From positions 72,075 to 136,074 of the forward strand of contig NZ_JBEFNF010000008.1 in the NCBI RefSeq assembly GCF_040196175.1: a stretch of 64,000 nucleotides of DNA. Reading direction: 5' to 3'. Shown one piece after another: positions 43,858-52,876 of this stretch (position 1 is its first letter; the number at the start of each line of letters is the position of its first letter). The notes under the pieces were generated by a model that made no database searches, was not told the DNA's origin, and saw only the letters and a program-made list of their open reading frames with translations. This DNA comes from Halospina sp040196175. Lineage in GTDB: Bacteria > Pseudomonadota > Gammaproteobacteria > Pseudomonadales > Oleiphilaceae. Position numbers and translations under genes: made by a program.

Positions 43858-44634
43858 TTACTCCGGCGAGATGCGATAGTCCATCACCACGGGCGCGTGG
43901 TCCGAAAAGCCCGCGTCCGTGTCGATCCGGCCATCCTCCACCACGCCATGCAGACCGGGCGTCAGCATCTGGTAATCCGTCCGCCAGCCGGGCGTACGGA
44001 GCCAGTTGCGGGCCCATTGGGGCCACCAGCTGGCCACCCTGTCATCAGGCTCCAGAGAGCGGAAAGCATCCAGATAGCCCTGCTGGTTGAAAAGCTCATC
44101 CATCCAGGCTCGTTCATGGGGCAGAAATCCCGAAACCGGCTGACGATGGAAAAACGAGTCCGCATCCTCGTCCCGGTGGGCCGTTTGAAGGTTACCACAG
44201 ATGATGTACTGGCGGCGCTTGCGCGCGGTCTTGCCGGTGTGGCTCAACAACGCCTCCATAAACGCATTACGCGCGCTGTCGTCACCGGCCTCATCCAGCC
44301 CAGGCGTCAGCACCGATGCAACGCTGAGATTCTGGAAGTCCGCCTGAAGGTAACGCCCCTCGCTATCCGCCGGACCGTAATTGAAGCCGTAGATGATGGC
44401 TTTGGGGAAATGCCGGGTATAGAAGCCAACACCGCCGCTCTCCGGGTTCTCCGCGTCCACAAACCAAGCCTGATAGCCCTCGGGGGTCAGACCGGGATCA
44501 TCCTCGATCTCGGCCAGGCTCACCCGGTGATCCTGCAACGCGACAACGTCTGCATCCTGTGTTGCGAGCCACTCGAAAAACCCGCGCTTGATTGCCTCCC
44601 GCAACCCGTTGACACTAACCGTAACGACCCGCAT
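43858..44634 (-). CDS. crc: Crc-like protein (degenerate exonuclease III family)
   Basis: The 258-aa endonuclease/exonuclease/phosphatase-fold protein lies between rph and pyrE, the same place as Pseudomonas crc. It shares Crc's altered motifs: SVNGLREAIKRG, LQDHR where exonuclease III has LQE, and ICGNLQTAH where catalytic enzymes have G-D-x-N. FLPHERAWMDELF and RTDYQMLTPGL also match. Nuclease activity is therefore doubtful. In Pseudomonas, Crc with Hfq represses translation of catabolic mRNAs. An ATG at 44634 is the start; longer reading lies over pyrE. Confidence 0.83.
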   Translation of the reverse strand: MRVVTVSVNGLREAIKRGFFEWLATQDADVVALQDHRVSLAEIEDDPGLTPEGYQAWFVDAENPESGGVGFYTRHFPKAIIYGFNYGPADSEGRYLQADFQNLSVASVLTPGLDEAGDDSARNAFMEALLSHTGKTARKRRQYIICGNLQTAHRDEDADSFFHRQPVSGFLPHERAWMDELFNQQGYLDAFRSLEPDDRVASWWPQWARNWLRTPGWRTDYQMLTPGLHGVVEDGRIDTDAGFSDHAPVVMDYRISPE

Positions 44635-44712
44635 AAATGATTCCAGTCCCGATTTGCGTGTATCATACCCATGCTTGCCAACGGACAAAACATGCCGAGC
44701 ATAAAGGGCCTT

Positions 44713-45360
44713 ATGATCCAGACCTATCAAAGAGAGTTCATTGAGTTCGCCATCGCCCGCAAGGTGCTGCGCTTCGGGGAGTTCGAGCTGAAATCCGGTC
44801 GCACCAGCCCCTATTTTTTCAATACCGGGCTGTTCCAGCGGGGCAGCGACCTGGCCCGGCTTGGCCAGGCCTACGCCCAGGCACTCACCCGTAGTGATCT
44901 GAGCTACGACATGATCTTCGGGCCGGCCTACAAAGGCATCCCGCTGGCCACGGCAACCGCCTCGGCTCTGGCCACTCATCACCGGCTGGACCTGCCCTGG
45001 GCATTCAACCGCAAGGAAGACAAGGCACACGGTGAAGGCGGCGATATTGTAGGTGCCCCGCTGGAAGGCCGCGTTCTGATTGTGGACGATGTTATCACTG
45101 CCGGTACCGCTGTCCGCGAGTCCATCGAGCGCATCCAGCAGGCGGGAGCGACACCGGCTGGCGTGCTGGTGGCTCTGGACCGCCAGGAGAAGGGCCACGC
45201 CGAGCGCTCGGCAATCCAGGAAGTTGAAGCGCAGTTCGGCCTCCCGGTGGTCAGCATCATCAGCCTGAACCAGATTCTGGCATACCTGCGGGAACTGCCT
45301 GACATGGGCGATTACGCGGAACAGGTGGCCCGCTACCGAGATACCTACGGCGTGATCTGA
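44713..45360 (+). CDS. pyrE: orotate phosphoribosyltransferase
   Basis: The 215-aa enzyme has FGEFELKSGRTSPYFFNTG, FGPAYKGIPLA and the PRPP-binding motif VLIVDDVITAGTAV. It makes orotidine 5'-phosphate in pyrimidine synthesis. The ATG at 44713 is preferred because AAGGG precedes it and the length is normal. It is divergent from crc. Confidence 0.96.
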   Translation: MIQTYQREFIEFAIARKVLRFGEFELKSGRTSPYFFNTGLFQRGSDLARLGQAYAQALTRSDLSYDMIFGPAYKGIPLATATASALATHHRLDLPWAFNRKEDKAHGEGGDIVGAPLEGRVLIVDDVITAGTAVRESIERIQQAGATPAGVLVALDRQEKGHAERSAIQEVEAQFGLPVVSIISLNQILAYLRELPDMGDYAEQVARYRDTYGVI

Positions 45361-45384
45361 CCACGCGGACTGGAGACAACGCCG

Positions 45385-46056
45385 ATGTACCGATGGTTAC
45401 TAACTGCTCTGTGCCTGACTCTGGCCGCCCCGGTCACGGCCGAGATGTACCGTTATGAGACAGAAGACGGCAAAACGGTCATGAGCAACACCCTGCCGCA
45501 GGAAGCGCTTCAGCAGGGTTATGAAGTGCTCAACACCAGCGGACGGGTCATCGAGACGGTACCGCCACCGCCTACCGAAGAGGAGCTGGCCGAGCGCCGC
45601 CGCGAACGCGAACGCCAAAAAAAGCTGGAACAGAAACGCGAGGCGCAGAAAAAGCGCGACCGCCAGCTTCTGCGCCAGTACAGCGCCCCGGACGATGCTG
45701 TGCGTGCGCTGCACCGCAAGCTGCGTGAGCGCTTCGGGACTGTTCGACTCAAGCTCGCCAACATCCGCAACATCGAGGGCCAGATCAAAAATCTCCAGAA
45801 CCGCGCCGCCAACCAGGAACGAGCGGGCCGGGAAGTGGCTGACTCCCTGCGGCAAAAACTCGAACGACTGCGTGCGGAAAAAGCCGCTCTGCTGAACGAG
45901 ATCCAGAATGAAATCGACGAAGCCGAAACAACCCGGGCGGATTATCGGGACAGGGTTGAACGCCTGGAAACCCTGACTGACAAGGACCGGACCCTGCCTC
46001 TGACCATTCCTGAGGAGGAGACAGCTCGCGAGGAGCTGGCTACGGTGGGTAAGTAA
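45385..46056 (+). CDS. DUF4124 domain coiled-coil envelope protein
   Basis: The 223-aa protein has a signal peptide (LLTALCLTLAAPVTAEM), a DUF4124 domain (MYRYETEDGKTVMSNTLP) and a long basic/acidic coiled coil (about residues 65-200; repeated E-R-R-E-R and K-K patterns). It is probably periplasmic. It lies 24 bp after pyrE and may be cotranscribed. Its partner is unknown. Confidence 0.82.
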   Translation: MYRWLLTALCLTLAAPVTAEMYRYETEDGKTVMSNTLPQEALQQGYEVLNTSGRVIETVPPPPTEEELAERRRERERQKKLEQKREAQKKRDRQLLRQYSAPDDAVRALHRKLRERFGTVRLKLANIRNIEGQIKNLQNRAANQERAGREVADSLRQKLERLRAEKAALLNEIQNEIDEAETTRADYRDRVERLETLTDKDRTLPLTIPEEETAREELATVGK

Positions 46057-46063
46057 ATCCCAT

Positions 46064-46094
46064 AAAAACGGGCAGTGGCTTTCGCCACTGCCCG
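46064..46094 (-). terminator. intrinsic terminator after the phasin-like gene
   Basis: An 11-bp perfect stem (CGGGCAGTGGC at 46069-46079 and its complement at 46084-46094) with a TTTC loop is followed, on the minus strand, by TTTTT. It lies 25 bp past the phasin-like stop; the stem may also block read-through from the plus-strand gene. Confidence 0.88.
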
Positions 46095-46118
46095 CCTGAG
46101 CTCAAACCGTCTGCCTAT

Positions 46119-46517
46119 TTACGCCGAGGCTTGGCTCTCAGTCTGCTTCTTGGCACCACCAGTGCCCTTCTTCGCACCACTGGCCTGCTTCTGGCCACTC
46201 GTCTGAGCCTCGCTGCTGCTCTGCTGCTCAGCCTTCTGTTGCGTCTGCGCGGCTTCGCTGTCAAAACGGCCGATCAGGTTGTCAGCATAGTCACCCAGCC
46301 GCTTATTCCATACGCGCAGGGCTTCATACGCTGTATTGGCGTAGTCGTCGTGCTTGGAGCGCACGGACGTCACACTGTAGCTCTTGGCCTGCTTTTCCAC
46401 CTTCTCAGCAAGCTCAAAAGGACGCTCGGCCAGGTTCTTGTGCTGCTTCTCAACCGTGTTGATGCCTCTTTCGATAACGTCCTGAACCTGCTGTTGATAA
46501 TCGCGAATCTTACTCAT
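46119..46517 (-). CDS. phasin-like granule-associated protein with Lys/Ala/Gln-rich tail
   Basis: The 132-aa protein has a helical N-terminal half (IRDYQQQVQDVIERGINTVEKQHKN, a phasin-like amphipathic pattern). The low-complexity tail is rich in Gln, Ser, Ala and Lys (GQKQASGAKKGTGGAKK). It has no signal peptide. A role at polyhydroxyalkanoate granules or in nucleoid binding is possible; the tail recalls AlgP-like proteins. AGGAGG precedes the ATG. Confidence 0.65.
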   Translation of the reverse strand: MSKIRDYQQQVQDVIERGINTVEKQHKNLAERPFELAEKVEKQAKSYSVTSVRSKHDDYANTAYEALRVWNKRLGDYADNLIGRFDSEAAQTQQKAEQQSSSEAQTSGQKQASGAKKGTGGAKKQTESQASA

Positions 46518-46710
46518 GATGAACCTCCTTGGGATCGATCGGTTCGACGCGTCTGCGCCAATTGATTACTTCACCATGGACGTTACGGCGAATAATTAGA
46601 ATACGCATACTAACGGTGTAAAAAGGTGGGGTTGCAGGCGCTCGGGATAACGCCATAATGGCGACCATACTGTAACACTCAGCGTCACCATACCCTGAAG
46701 CGACACGTCC

Positions 46711-49425
46711 ATGATTGAGCTTAGCAAAGACCGCCCTGTCGTCCTGGTGGACGGCTCCTCCTATCTGTTCCGCGCCTTCCATGCCCTGCCACCGCTGGCC
46801 ACCTCCACAGGCCAGCCCACAGGAGCAATTAAAGGCGTAATCAGTATGATCCGGCGACTGCAACAGGACTACCCAGGTTCCCCGATTGCCGTGGTTTTCG
46901 ACCCCCGGGGCAAGACCTTCCGGCATGAGATGTATGAGGCCTATAAGGCCAACCGTCCGGCGATGCCCGAGGAGCTGGCAGGGCAGATCAAGCCCATACA
47001 CGAGATCATCCGCGCCATGGGTCTGCCACTGCTCATTGAAGATGGCATGGAGGCGGATGATGTGATCGGAACCCTGGCCAACGAAGCCACGGACAAGGGC
47101 GTGGACGTGATCATCTCGACGGGTGACAAGGACATGGCACAGCTGGTCAGCAACCATGTCTCGCTGATCAACACCATGAACGAAACCACCATGGACCGGG
47201 ACGGCGTCATCGAAAAGTTCGGCGTGAAGCCCGAGCAGATCGTGGACTATCTGGCCCTGGTGGGCGACAGCGTGGACAACATTCCGGGCGTGACCAAATG
47301 CGGGCCCAAGACCGCTGTGAAGTGGCTCCAGCAGTATGGCGACCTGGATAACCTGATGGCTCACGCGGATGAGGTGGGCGGCAAGATTGGCGACAACCTG
47401 CGGGCCGCGCTGGATCAGCTGCCGCTGAGCCGGGACCTGGCGCGCATCCGCACGGAGCTGGATCTGGGCTATAGCATCGAGGCGCTGGATCCGGAGCCGG
47501 TGGACCAGGATCAACTGCTGGACCAATTCCGGGAGATGGAATTCCGCGGCTGGATTAACGAAATGGAAAACGGCAGCGACACTGAGTCATCCGGTTCGCC
47601 GGCTCCAGCCCAGGTAAGCACCGAGTACCACACGGTTCTGGATCAGCAAGCGCTGGACACCTGGCTCAGCACCCTGCGCCAGGTGCCCGCCTTCGCTTTT
47701 GATACGGAAACCACCAGCCTCAACTACATGGACGCACGCATTGTCGGTGTGTCCTTCGCTGTTGAGGCGGGCGTCGCGGCCTACGTGCCTCTGGGCCACA
47801 ATTATCTGGGCGCACCGGAGCAGCTGCAATGCGAGGCGGTACTGGAACAGCTGCGACCGCTTCTGGAAGACCCGGAGTGCATCAAGATCGGCCAGAACCT
47901 CAAATACGACATCAACGTCCTGGCCAATCACGGCTTGACCCTGCGCGGTGGCATTGAAGACACCATGCTGCAGTCCTATGTGCTGAACGCTTCCGGCTCA
48001 CGCCATGACATGGGGACTCTGGCCCGGCGCTATCTGGAGCGCGAGGTCACAAGCTTCCAGAGCATTGCGGGCAAGGGGGCCAAACAGAAGCGCTTTGACG
48101 AGATAGAGCTGGAGACCGCCGGCCACTACGCCGCCGAGGACGCGGACATCACCCTGCAGCTGTACGAAATCCTGCGCCCACGCCTGCGGGCCGATCAGGC
48201 CCTGGAATCGGTCTACCACGACATCGAGCTGCCACTGGTGCCGGTACTCGCCCATATGGAATACCGCGGCACCCTGGTGGACGCCAATCTGCTTGCAACT
48301 CAGAGCGGCGAACTGGCCGAACGCATGAAGGCGTTGGAGGAACAAGCCTGGGAGCAGGCCGGCGAAGAGTTCAATCTGGGCTCGCCGCAGCAGCTGCAGA
48401 AGGTGTTCTACGATAAACTGGGCATGCCGGTACTGAAGAAGACGCCCAAGGGCGCCCCCTCCACAGCGGAATCAGTACTGCAAGAACTGGCGGAGGACTA
48501 CGAGCTGCCACGCCTGATCCTCGAGCACCGCAGCCTGAGCAAGCTCAAATCCACCTACACCGACCGGTTACCGGAGGTGATCACCCCGCGCACCGGGCGC
48601 ATCCACACCTCCTACCACCAGGCGGTGACGGCCACGGGGCGGCTGTCCTCTTCAGATCCGAACCTGCAGAACATTCCCATCCGCACCGAAGAGGGCCGGC
48701 GCATCCGTCAGGCGTTCATCGCACCGGAAGGTTACTCGCTGATCGCGGCGGACTATTCGCAGATTGAACTTCGCATCATGGCGCACCTGTCCGGGGATCA
48801 GGGGCTACTGAACGCCTTTGCCCATGGCGAGGATATCCATAAGGCCACAGCCTCAGAGGTGTTCGGTGTGTCGCGGGACGACGTCAGTGATTCCCAGCGC
48901 CGGGATGCCAAGGCGATCAACTTCGGGCTCATCTATGGTATGTCGGCCTGGGGACTGGGTCGCCAGCTGGACATCCCCCGGGATGAGGCCCAGGGCTACA
49001 TTGACCGCTATTTCGAGCGTTACCCGGGGGTGCTGGCGTACATGGACCGGATCCGCAAGACAGCCCATGAGCAGGGCTATGTGGAGACGCTTTTCGGGCG
49101 GCGGCTCTACCTGCCGGAGATCAACAGCCGCAACGGGCAGCTGCGCCAGGGCGCAGAGCGTACCGCCATCAACGCGCCCATGCAGGGCACGGCGGCGGAC
49201 ATCATCAAGAGGGCGATGGTGATGGTTGAGGACAGGATCGCGGATTCCGGGTTTGATGCCCGGATGACAATGCAGGTGCATGACGAGCTGATTGTGGAGG
49301 TTCGGGAGGATCAGGTTTCGCAACTGAGTTCTTTGCTGGAGGAGCTGATGAGTGGGGCGGCTGATCTGGCGGTACCTTTGCTTGTGGAGGCTGGTGTTGG
49401 GAAGAACTGGGATGAGGCCCACTGA
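46711..49425 (+). CDS. polA: DNA polymerase I
   Basis: The 904-aa protein has a 5'-3' exonuclease/flap domain (about 1-290; LVDGSSYLFRAFHALP, STGDKDMAQL), a 3'-5' proofreading domain whose catalytic FDTETTSLN is intact (about 330), and a polymerase domain with DYSQIELRIMAHLSGD, RRDAKAINFGLIYGMS and VHDELIVE. It fills gaps and removes RNA primers. It is monocistronic. Confidence 0.98.
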   Translation: MIELSKDRPVVLVDGSSYLFRAFHALPPLATSTGQPTGAIKGVISMIRRLQQDYPGSPIAVVFDPRGKTFRHEMYEAYKANRPAMPEELAGQIKPIHEIIRAMGLPLLIEDGMEADDVIGTLANEATDKGVDVIISTGDKDMAQLVSNHVSLINTMNETTMDRDGVIEKFGVKPEQIVDYLALVGDSVDNIPGVTKCGPKTAVKWLQQYGDLDNLMAHADEVGGKIGDNLRAALDQLPLSRDLARIRTELDLGYSIEALDPEPVDQDQLLDQFREMEFRGWINEMENGSDTESSGSPAPAQVSTEYHTVLDQQALDTWLSTLRQVPAFAFDTETTSLNYMDARIVGVSFAVEAGVAAYVPLGHNYLGAPEQLQCEAVLEQLRPLLEDPECIKIGQNLKYDINVLANHGLTLRGGIEDTMLQSYVLNASGSRHDMGTLARRYLEREVTSFQSIAGKGAKQKRFDEIELETAGHYAAEDADITLQLYEILRPRLRADQALESVYHDIELPLVPVLAHMEYRGTLVDANLLATQSGELAERMKALEEQAWEQAGEEFNLGSPQQLQKVFYDKLGMPVLKKTPKGAPSTAESVLQELAEDYELPRLILEHRSLSKLKSTYTDRLPEVITPRTGRIHTSYHQAVTATGRLSSSDPNLQNIPIRTEEGRRIRQAFIAPEGYSLIAADYSQIELRIMAHLSGDQGLLNAFAHGEDIHKATASEVFGVSRDDVSDSQRRDAKAINFGLIYGMSAWGLGRQLDIPRDEAQGYIDRYFERYPGVLAYMDRIRKTAHEQGYVETLFGRRLYLPEINSRNGQLRQGAERTAINAPMQGTAADIIKRAMVMVEDRIADSGFDARMTMQVHDELIVEVREDQVSQLSSLLEELMSGAADLAVPLLVEAGVGKNWDEAH

Positions 49426-49476
49426 GGTGATATCCCCGGGTAGTCTCGCTGCTAAGGAAAACAACCAGGACTTCTC

Positions 49477-50247
49477 ATGAAAATTGCCTGGAAACACGAA
49501 TGGCAGGCCTTCTGGCTCTGTATGGGCTTCATCAGCCGTATTCCGATGCTGGCGCGGATTGATTATTCGCAGCAGCTGATGAACCACAGCAGTATGTATT
49601 TCCCGCTGGCAGGGCTGGTGCTGGGGGCGCTCTATGCGCTGGTGTATCAGGCGTTGATGGCGCTCTTCCCTTTAGTGGTGGCTGTCATCGGGGTGGTGAT
49701 CGTCCATCTGTGGCTCACCGGGGCCTTTCATGAGGACGGGCTGGCGGATGCGGTGGATGCGCTCGGGGGCGGGTTCACTGTGGACAAGCGCCTTTCGATC
49801 ATGAAGGACAGCCGCATTGGCACCTACGGAACGGTCGCTCTGGTCGGGGCGCTGGCGTTGAAGGTGGCGTTACTGGTGGAGCTCGCGCCACTGCCGGTCT
49901 GGGCGGTGCTGTTGTTTACGCCAGCCCTGGCGCGCATGACGCCGTTATTTCTCATGGCAGTGATGCCGTATGTGACGGAGTCGGATACGAGCAAGACCAA
50001 GCCGGTAGCCAATACGTTCCCGATGCCCCGCCTGGCGGTGGCGACGGTGTTCAGCGTGCTGCTGACGGGGGCGGGTGTGTGCTGGCTGCCAGAGCTGATG
50101 ATGGCCTTTGTGGTGTCTACCACACTGGTGGGCGTGCTTTGGGGGTGGCAGCTGCACCGCGCTCTCGGTGGGTATACCGGTGATGCGCTCGGTGCGTCCA
50201 TCGTCCTGACGGAACTGTCACTGCTGGCCCTTCTGGTGGCGCTGTAG
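49477..50247 (+). CDS. cobS: adenosylcobinamide-GDP ribazoletransferase (cobalamin synthase)
   Basis: The 256-aa membrane protein has GFISRIPM, FPLAGLVLGAL, the conserved GAFHEDGLADAVDALGGG active-site segment and D-SRIGTYG. It joins alpha-ribazole and adenosylcobinamide-GDP. It stands alone here, suggesting cobamide salvage or a scattered pathway. No cobalamin riboswitch is visible in the 51-bp gap upstream. It abuts djlA (convergent). Confidence 0.93.
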   Translation: MKIAWKHEWQAFWLCMGFISRIPMLARIDYSQQLMNHSSMYFPLAGLVLGALYALVYQALMALFPLVVAVIGVVIVHLWLTGAFHEDGLADAVDALGGGFTVDKRLSIMKDSRIGTYGTVALVGALALKVALLVELAPLPVWAVLLFTPALARMTPLFLMAVMPYVTESDTSKTKPVANTFPMPRLAVATVFSVLLTGAGVCWLPELMMAFVVSTTLVGVLWGWQLHRALGGYTGDALGASIVLTELSLLALLVAL

Positions 50248-51012
50248 TCAGGCCGCGGCTTCACGCGCCTTTTTGATGCGGTCGTAGGCGTTGGCGATCT
50301 CCTGCGTCTTCTCTTCCGCCATCTCGCGCATGCTTTCGGGCATGCCGCGACCAGCGAGCTTGTCCGGGTGGTTCTCGCTCATCAGCTTGCGGTAGGCTTT
50401 CTTGAGTTCCGCATCGCTCGCCTCCGGGGAAACCCCGAGCACCTTGTAGGCATCGTCCAGTGACTGTTGCTGTTCTGCCGCGCTGCCAGCCGCGCCACCG
50501 CGCAGCAACGCCTCGAGCTGCTCCACCTGGCTTTCCGACAGCCCCAGCCCGCGGGCAATGCGCACCAGCATCTCGTGTTCGTTCTCGTGCACTTCACCGT
50601 CGGCGGCTACAGCGGCCACCTGCACCTGCAGGAACATCTGCAACAGCCCGCTCTGGCCGCCGCTGCGGCGCAGAAATTCGCGCAGTTCGGCATCCAGATC
50701 AAAGTCATCGGACTTGCCGCGATTGAAGGCGGTTTTTGCGGCGTCACGCTGACTCTGGCTCAGGTTAAAGCGCTCGAACAGACCTTCGGCCACCTGGATC
50801 TCATCCTCGGTAACAACGCCATCGGCCTTGCAGAGCGCACCCATGACCGCAAAGACGGACTCCATGAAACGTGATTGCACAGCGCGGATGCGCTTATACA
50901 GCTTCAGACGGCCCCAGTAGACCAGGCCAGCGCCCATGAGCGCCCCTATGATGGCACCGCCCAACCCAAACGCCGAACCGATCAGGCCACCGATCAGGAT
51001 CGCAAGGAACAT
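50248..51012 (-). CDS. djlA: co-chaperone DjlA (TerB-J domain)
   Basis: The 254-aa protein has an N-terminal glycine-zipper membrane segment (GGLIGSAFGLGGAIIGALMGAG), a TerB-like helical domain (FAVMGALCKADGVVTEDEI) and a C-terminal J domain (YKVLGVSPEASDAELKKAYRKLM, with HPDKLA). It stimulates DnaK and is membrane-anchored. Order and length match DjlA. Confidence 0.92.
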   Translation of the reverse strand: MFLAILIGGLIGSAFGLGGAIIGALMGAGLVYWGRLKLYKRIRAVQSRFMESVFAVMGALCKADGVVTEDEIQVAEGLFERFNLSQSQRDAAKTAFNRGKSDDFDLDAELREFLRRSGGQSGLLQMFLQVQVAAVAADGEVHENEHEMLVRIARGLGLSESQVEQLEALLRGGAAGSAAEQQQSLDDAYKVLGVSPEASDAELKKAYRKLMSENHPDKLAGRGMPESMREMAEEKTQEIANAYDRIKKAREAAA

Positions 51013-51085
51013 TCAGACTCTCTCCATTGGTAACCCGCGAAATTGCCGCCATGGTAAAGCAATGCCCGGGCGCAGGACAGACGCA

Positions 51086-52810
51086 TCAAAGAAGTAGCAC
51101 CAACAGGACTGCTACGGTCACTGCCAGCACCAGCGATACGCCCTGCCAGAACCGCACCGGATCCCGTTCTGCCAGAGGCAGTGGGGCCTGCTTTTGGGCG
51201 TTGGGGTAGCGGAGGTTAAAAGTGAACTCCGATAGCGCCTCGTGGCGCCTGTTCGGGTCCGGATGCAGCGCTCTGCGCAGCACACCATCGAGCCAGATGG
51301 GCAGCTCCGGGTTGTAGTTGCGAACCGAGTGATAGCGCAGGCGATTCAGGGCAGCCCGGTTTCGGGCCTGAGCTACCTCCGTACCATACGGCAGCTGACC
51401 GGTTAGCATCTGATAGGTGATCACGCCCAATGAATAGATGTCCGACCGGGCCGTGCCCTGGCGCTCCAGAAAATACTCCGGAGCGGAATAGGCCGCAGTG
51501 CCCAGCGGCCCCTCATCAATGGTGCCCGGGAACATTTCCATGACGCCTGGAACCCGAGTAGAGCCGAAATCGATCAGCTTGGCAGTACCCTCCTGATCAA
51601 CCATCACATTGGCTGGGCGCAGGTCCCGGTGGATCATCTCCAGGCGGTGAAACGCCTGCAGTCCGCTGGCGATCTGCTCCACCATAGCGCGGACAGTCTC
51701 AAGCGTCGGTCGCGGGTTATCTGTCATCCACTGGGCCAGGGTTTGACCCTCGATGAACTCCATGACGGTGTAGAGACAATGACGTTCATGGGATGGCGGG
51801 CGGGCACTGGCCACGTGCCCATGATTGAGCCGCTGGGCGATCCATTCCTCCATCAGGAAACGCTCCAGCTGGCCTGCGTTATCACGCACTTCCGTGGCCG
51901 GTGCCTTCAACGCCACCCACTCCCCGGTAGTCTCATTCACCGCCAGATAGACATGGCTGCGAGCACTGGCGTGCAGTTGCCGCAGGATCCGGTAGCCCTC
52001 AAACATCAGGGGCGGATTCAGCGCAGGCGGAAATGGCAAGCCAATCAGGTACTGGACAGCCTCGACTGGCTGTGCCTGTTCCGGGACGCTGTCCACGCGC
52101 ACCACCTGCACCGTGAGATTGTCGTCACTGCCGTTTTTACAGGCCTGATCCAGGATCCGGCGAGCCACTCCGTCAAGATCTTCGCCACCTTCACTGATCG
52201 CCTGCGCCATGGCTGGCGCCGGTGTGAACTCATGCACACCGTCCGTGGTCAGTATGAACACATCTCCTGGCTGGATGCCGAGGCGAAGGTAATCGATCTC
52301 AACGCGCTCATCCCCGCCCATCGCCCGAGCCAGATGGCTTTCTTCCCGGGAGATCCAGAGCCGGTGATCCTCTGTAAGCTGCTCCAGGGTTCCGCCCTGT
52401 AACCGGTAGATGCGGCTGTCGCCCACATGGAAAAGATGCGCGAAAGTGCCCTTGAACACCAGGGCACTGAGGGTGCAGACGTAGCCGCGGTCCATGTCGT
52501 ATCGATACTGGCTGCGCCGGGTCTGAGCATGAAGCCAGGAGTTGGTTGCGGCGATCACCCGCTGAGCGGCGGTGCTGACGGACCAAGCCTCGGGGGTAGC
52601 ATAGTAGTCCTCAAAGAAGCCAGCGACTGCCGCCTGGCTGGCAACCTGACTTACATCACTGCTGCCGATGCCGTCCGCCAGGGCAACAGCAACGCCTTTG
52701 GTTTCCAGTTCACCGCTTTGCGGACGGCATGCACCATAAAAGTCCTGGTTGACACTCTTTTGCCCCTTGCTGGAGCACTGCCCCAAGGAGACTGTAAGCT
52801 TGGATGCCAT
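51086..52810 (-). CDS. bifunctional PP2C phosphatase / Ser-Thr kinase with C-terminal anchor
   Basis: The 574-aa protein begins with a PP2C/PPM phosphatase domain (about 1-240; VALADGIGSSD, LFHVGDSRIYR, LTTDGVHEF, GSDDNLTV). A protein kinase domain follows (about 270-535): EWVALKAP Lys, HRDLRPANVMVD catalytic loop, IDFGSTR and the GTAAYSAPEY activation segment. It ends in a membrane helix of Leu and Val. Both halves look active. Related fusions often sit with nitrate/nitrite transport genes, which are not seen here. It lies 66 bp downstream of the PE-repeat lipoprotein. Confidence 0.88.
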   Translation of the reverse strand: MASKLTVSLGQCSSKGQKSVNQDFYGACRPQSGELETKGVAVALADGIGSSDVSQVASQAAVAGFFEDYYATPEAWSVSTAAQRVIAATNSWLHAQTRRSQYRYDMDRGYVCTLSALVFKGTFAHLFHVGDSRIYRLQGGTLEQLTEDHRLWISREESHLARAMGGDERVEIDYLRLGIQPGDVFILTTDGVHEFTPAPAMAQAISEGGEDLDGVARRILDQACKNGSDDNLTVQVVRVDSVPEQAQPVEAVQYLIGLPFPPALNPPLMFEGYRILRQLHASARSHVYLAVNETTGEWVALKAPATEVRDNAGQLERFLMEEWIAQRLNHGHVASARPPSHERHCLYTVMEFIEGQTLAQWMTDNPRPTLETVRAMVEQIASGLQAFHRLEMIHRDLRPANVMVDQEGTAKLIDFGSTRVPGVMEMFPGTIDEGPLGTAAYSAPEYFLERQGTARSDIYSLGVITYQMLTGQLPYGTEVAQARNRAALNRLRYHSVRNYNPELPIWLDGVLRRALHPDPNRRHEALSEFTFNLRYPNAQKQAPLPLAERDPVRFWQGVSLVLAVTVAVLLVLLL

Positions 52811-52876
52811 GATTGCGGGGCCGCCTTGCCTTGCCGGGTGAATGACCCAACGGTCTATGCATGTGCGGTACCAGCA

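Noticed and set aside
44635..45198. N-terminal extension of the Crc-like protein.
   Set aside because: The in-frame extension is antisense to pyrE and lacks similarity; the protein starts with MRVVTVSVNG as its family does.
49426..49476. Cobalamin riboswitch before cobS.
   Set aside because: The gap is only 51 bp and lacks a B12-box; the preceding sequence is polA coding.
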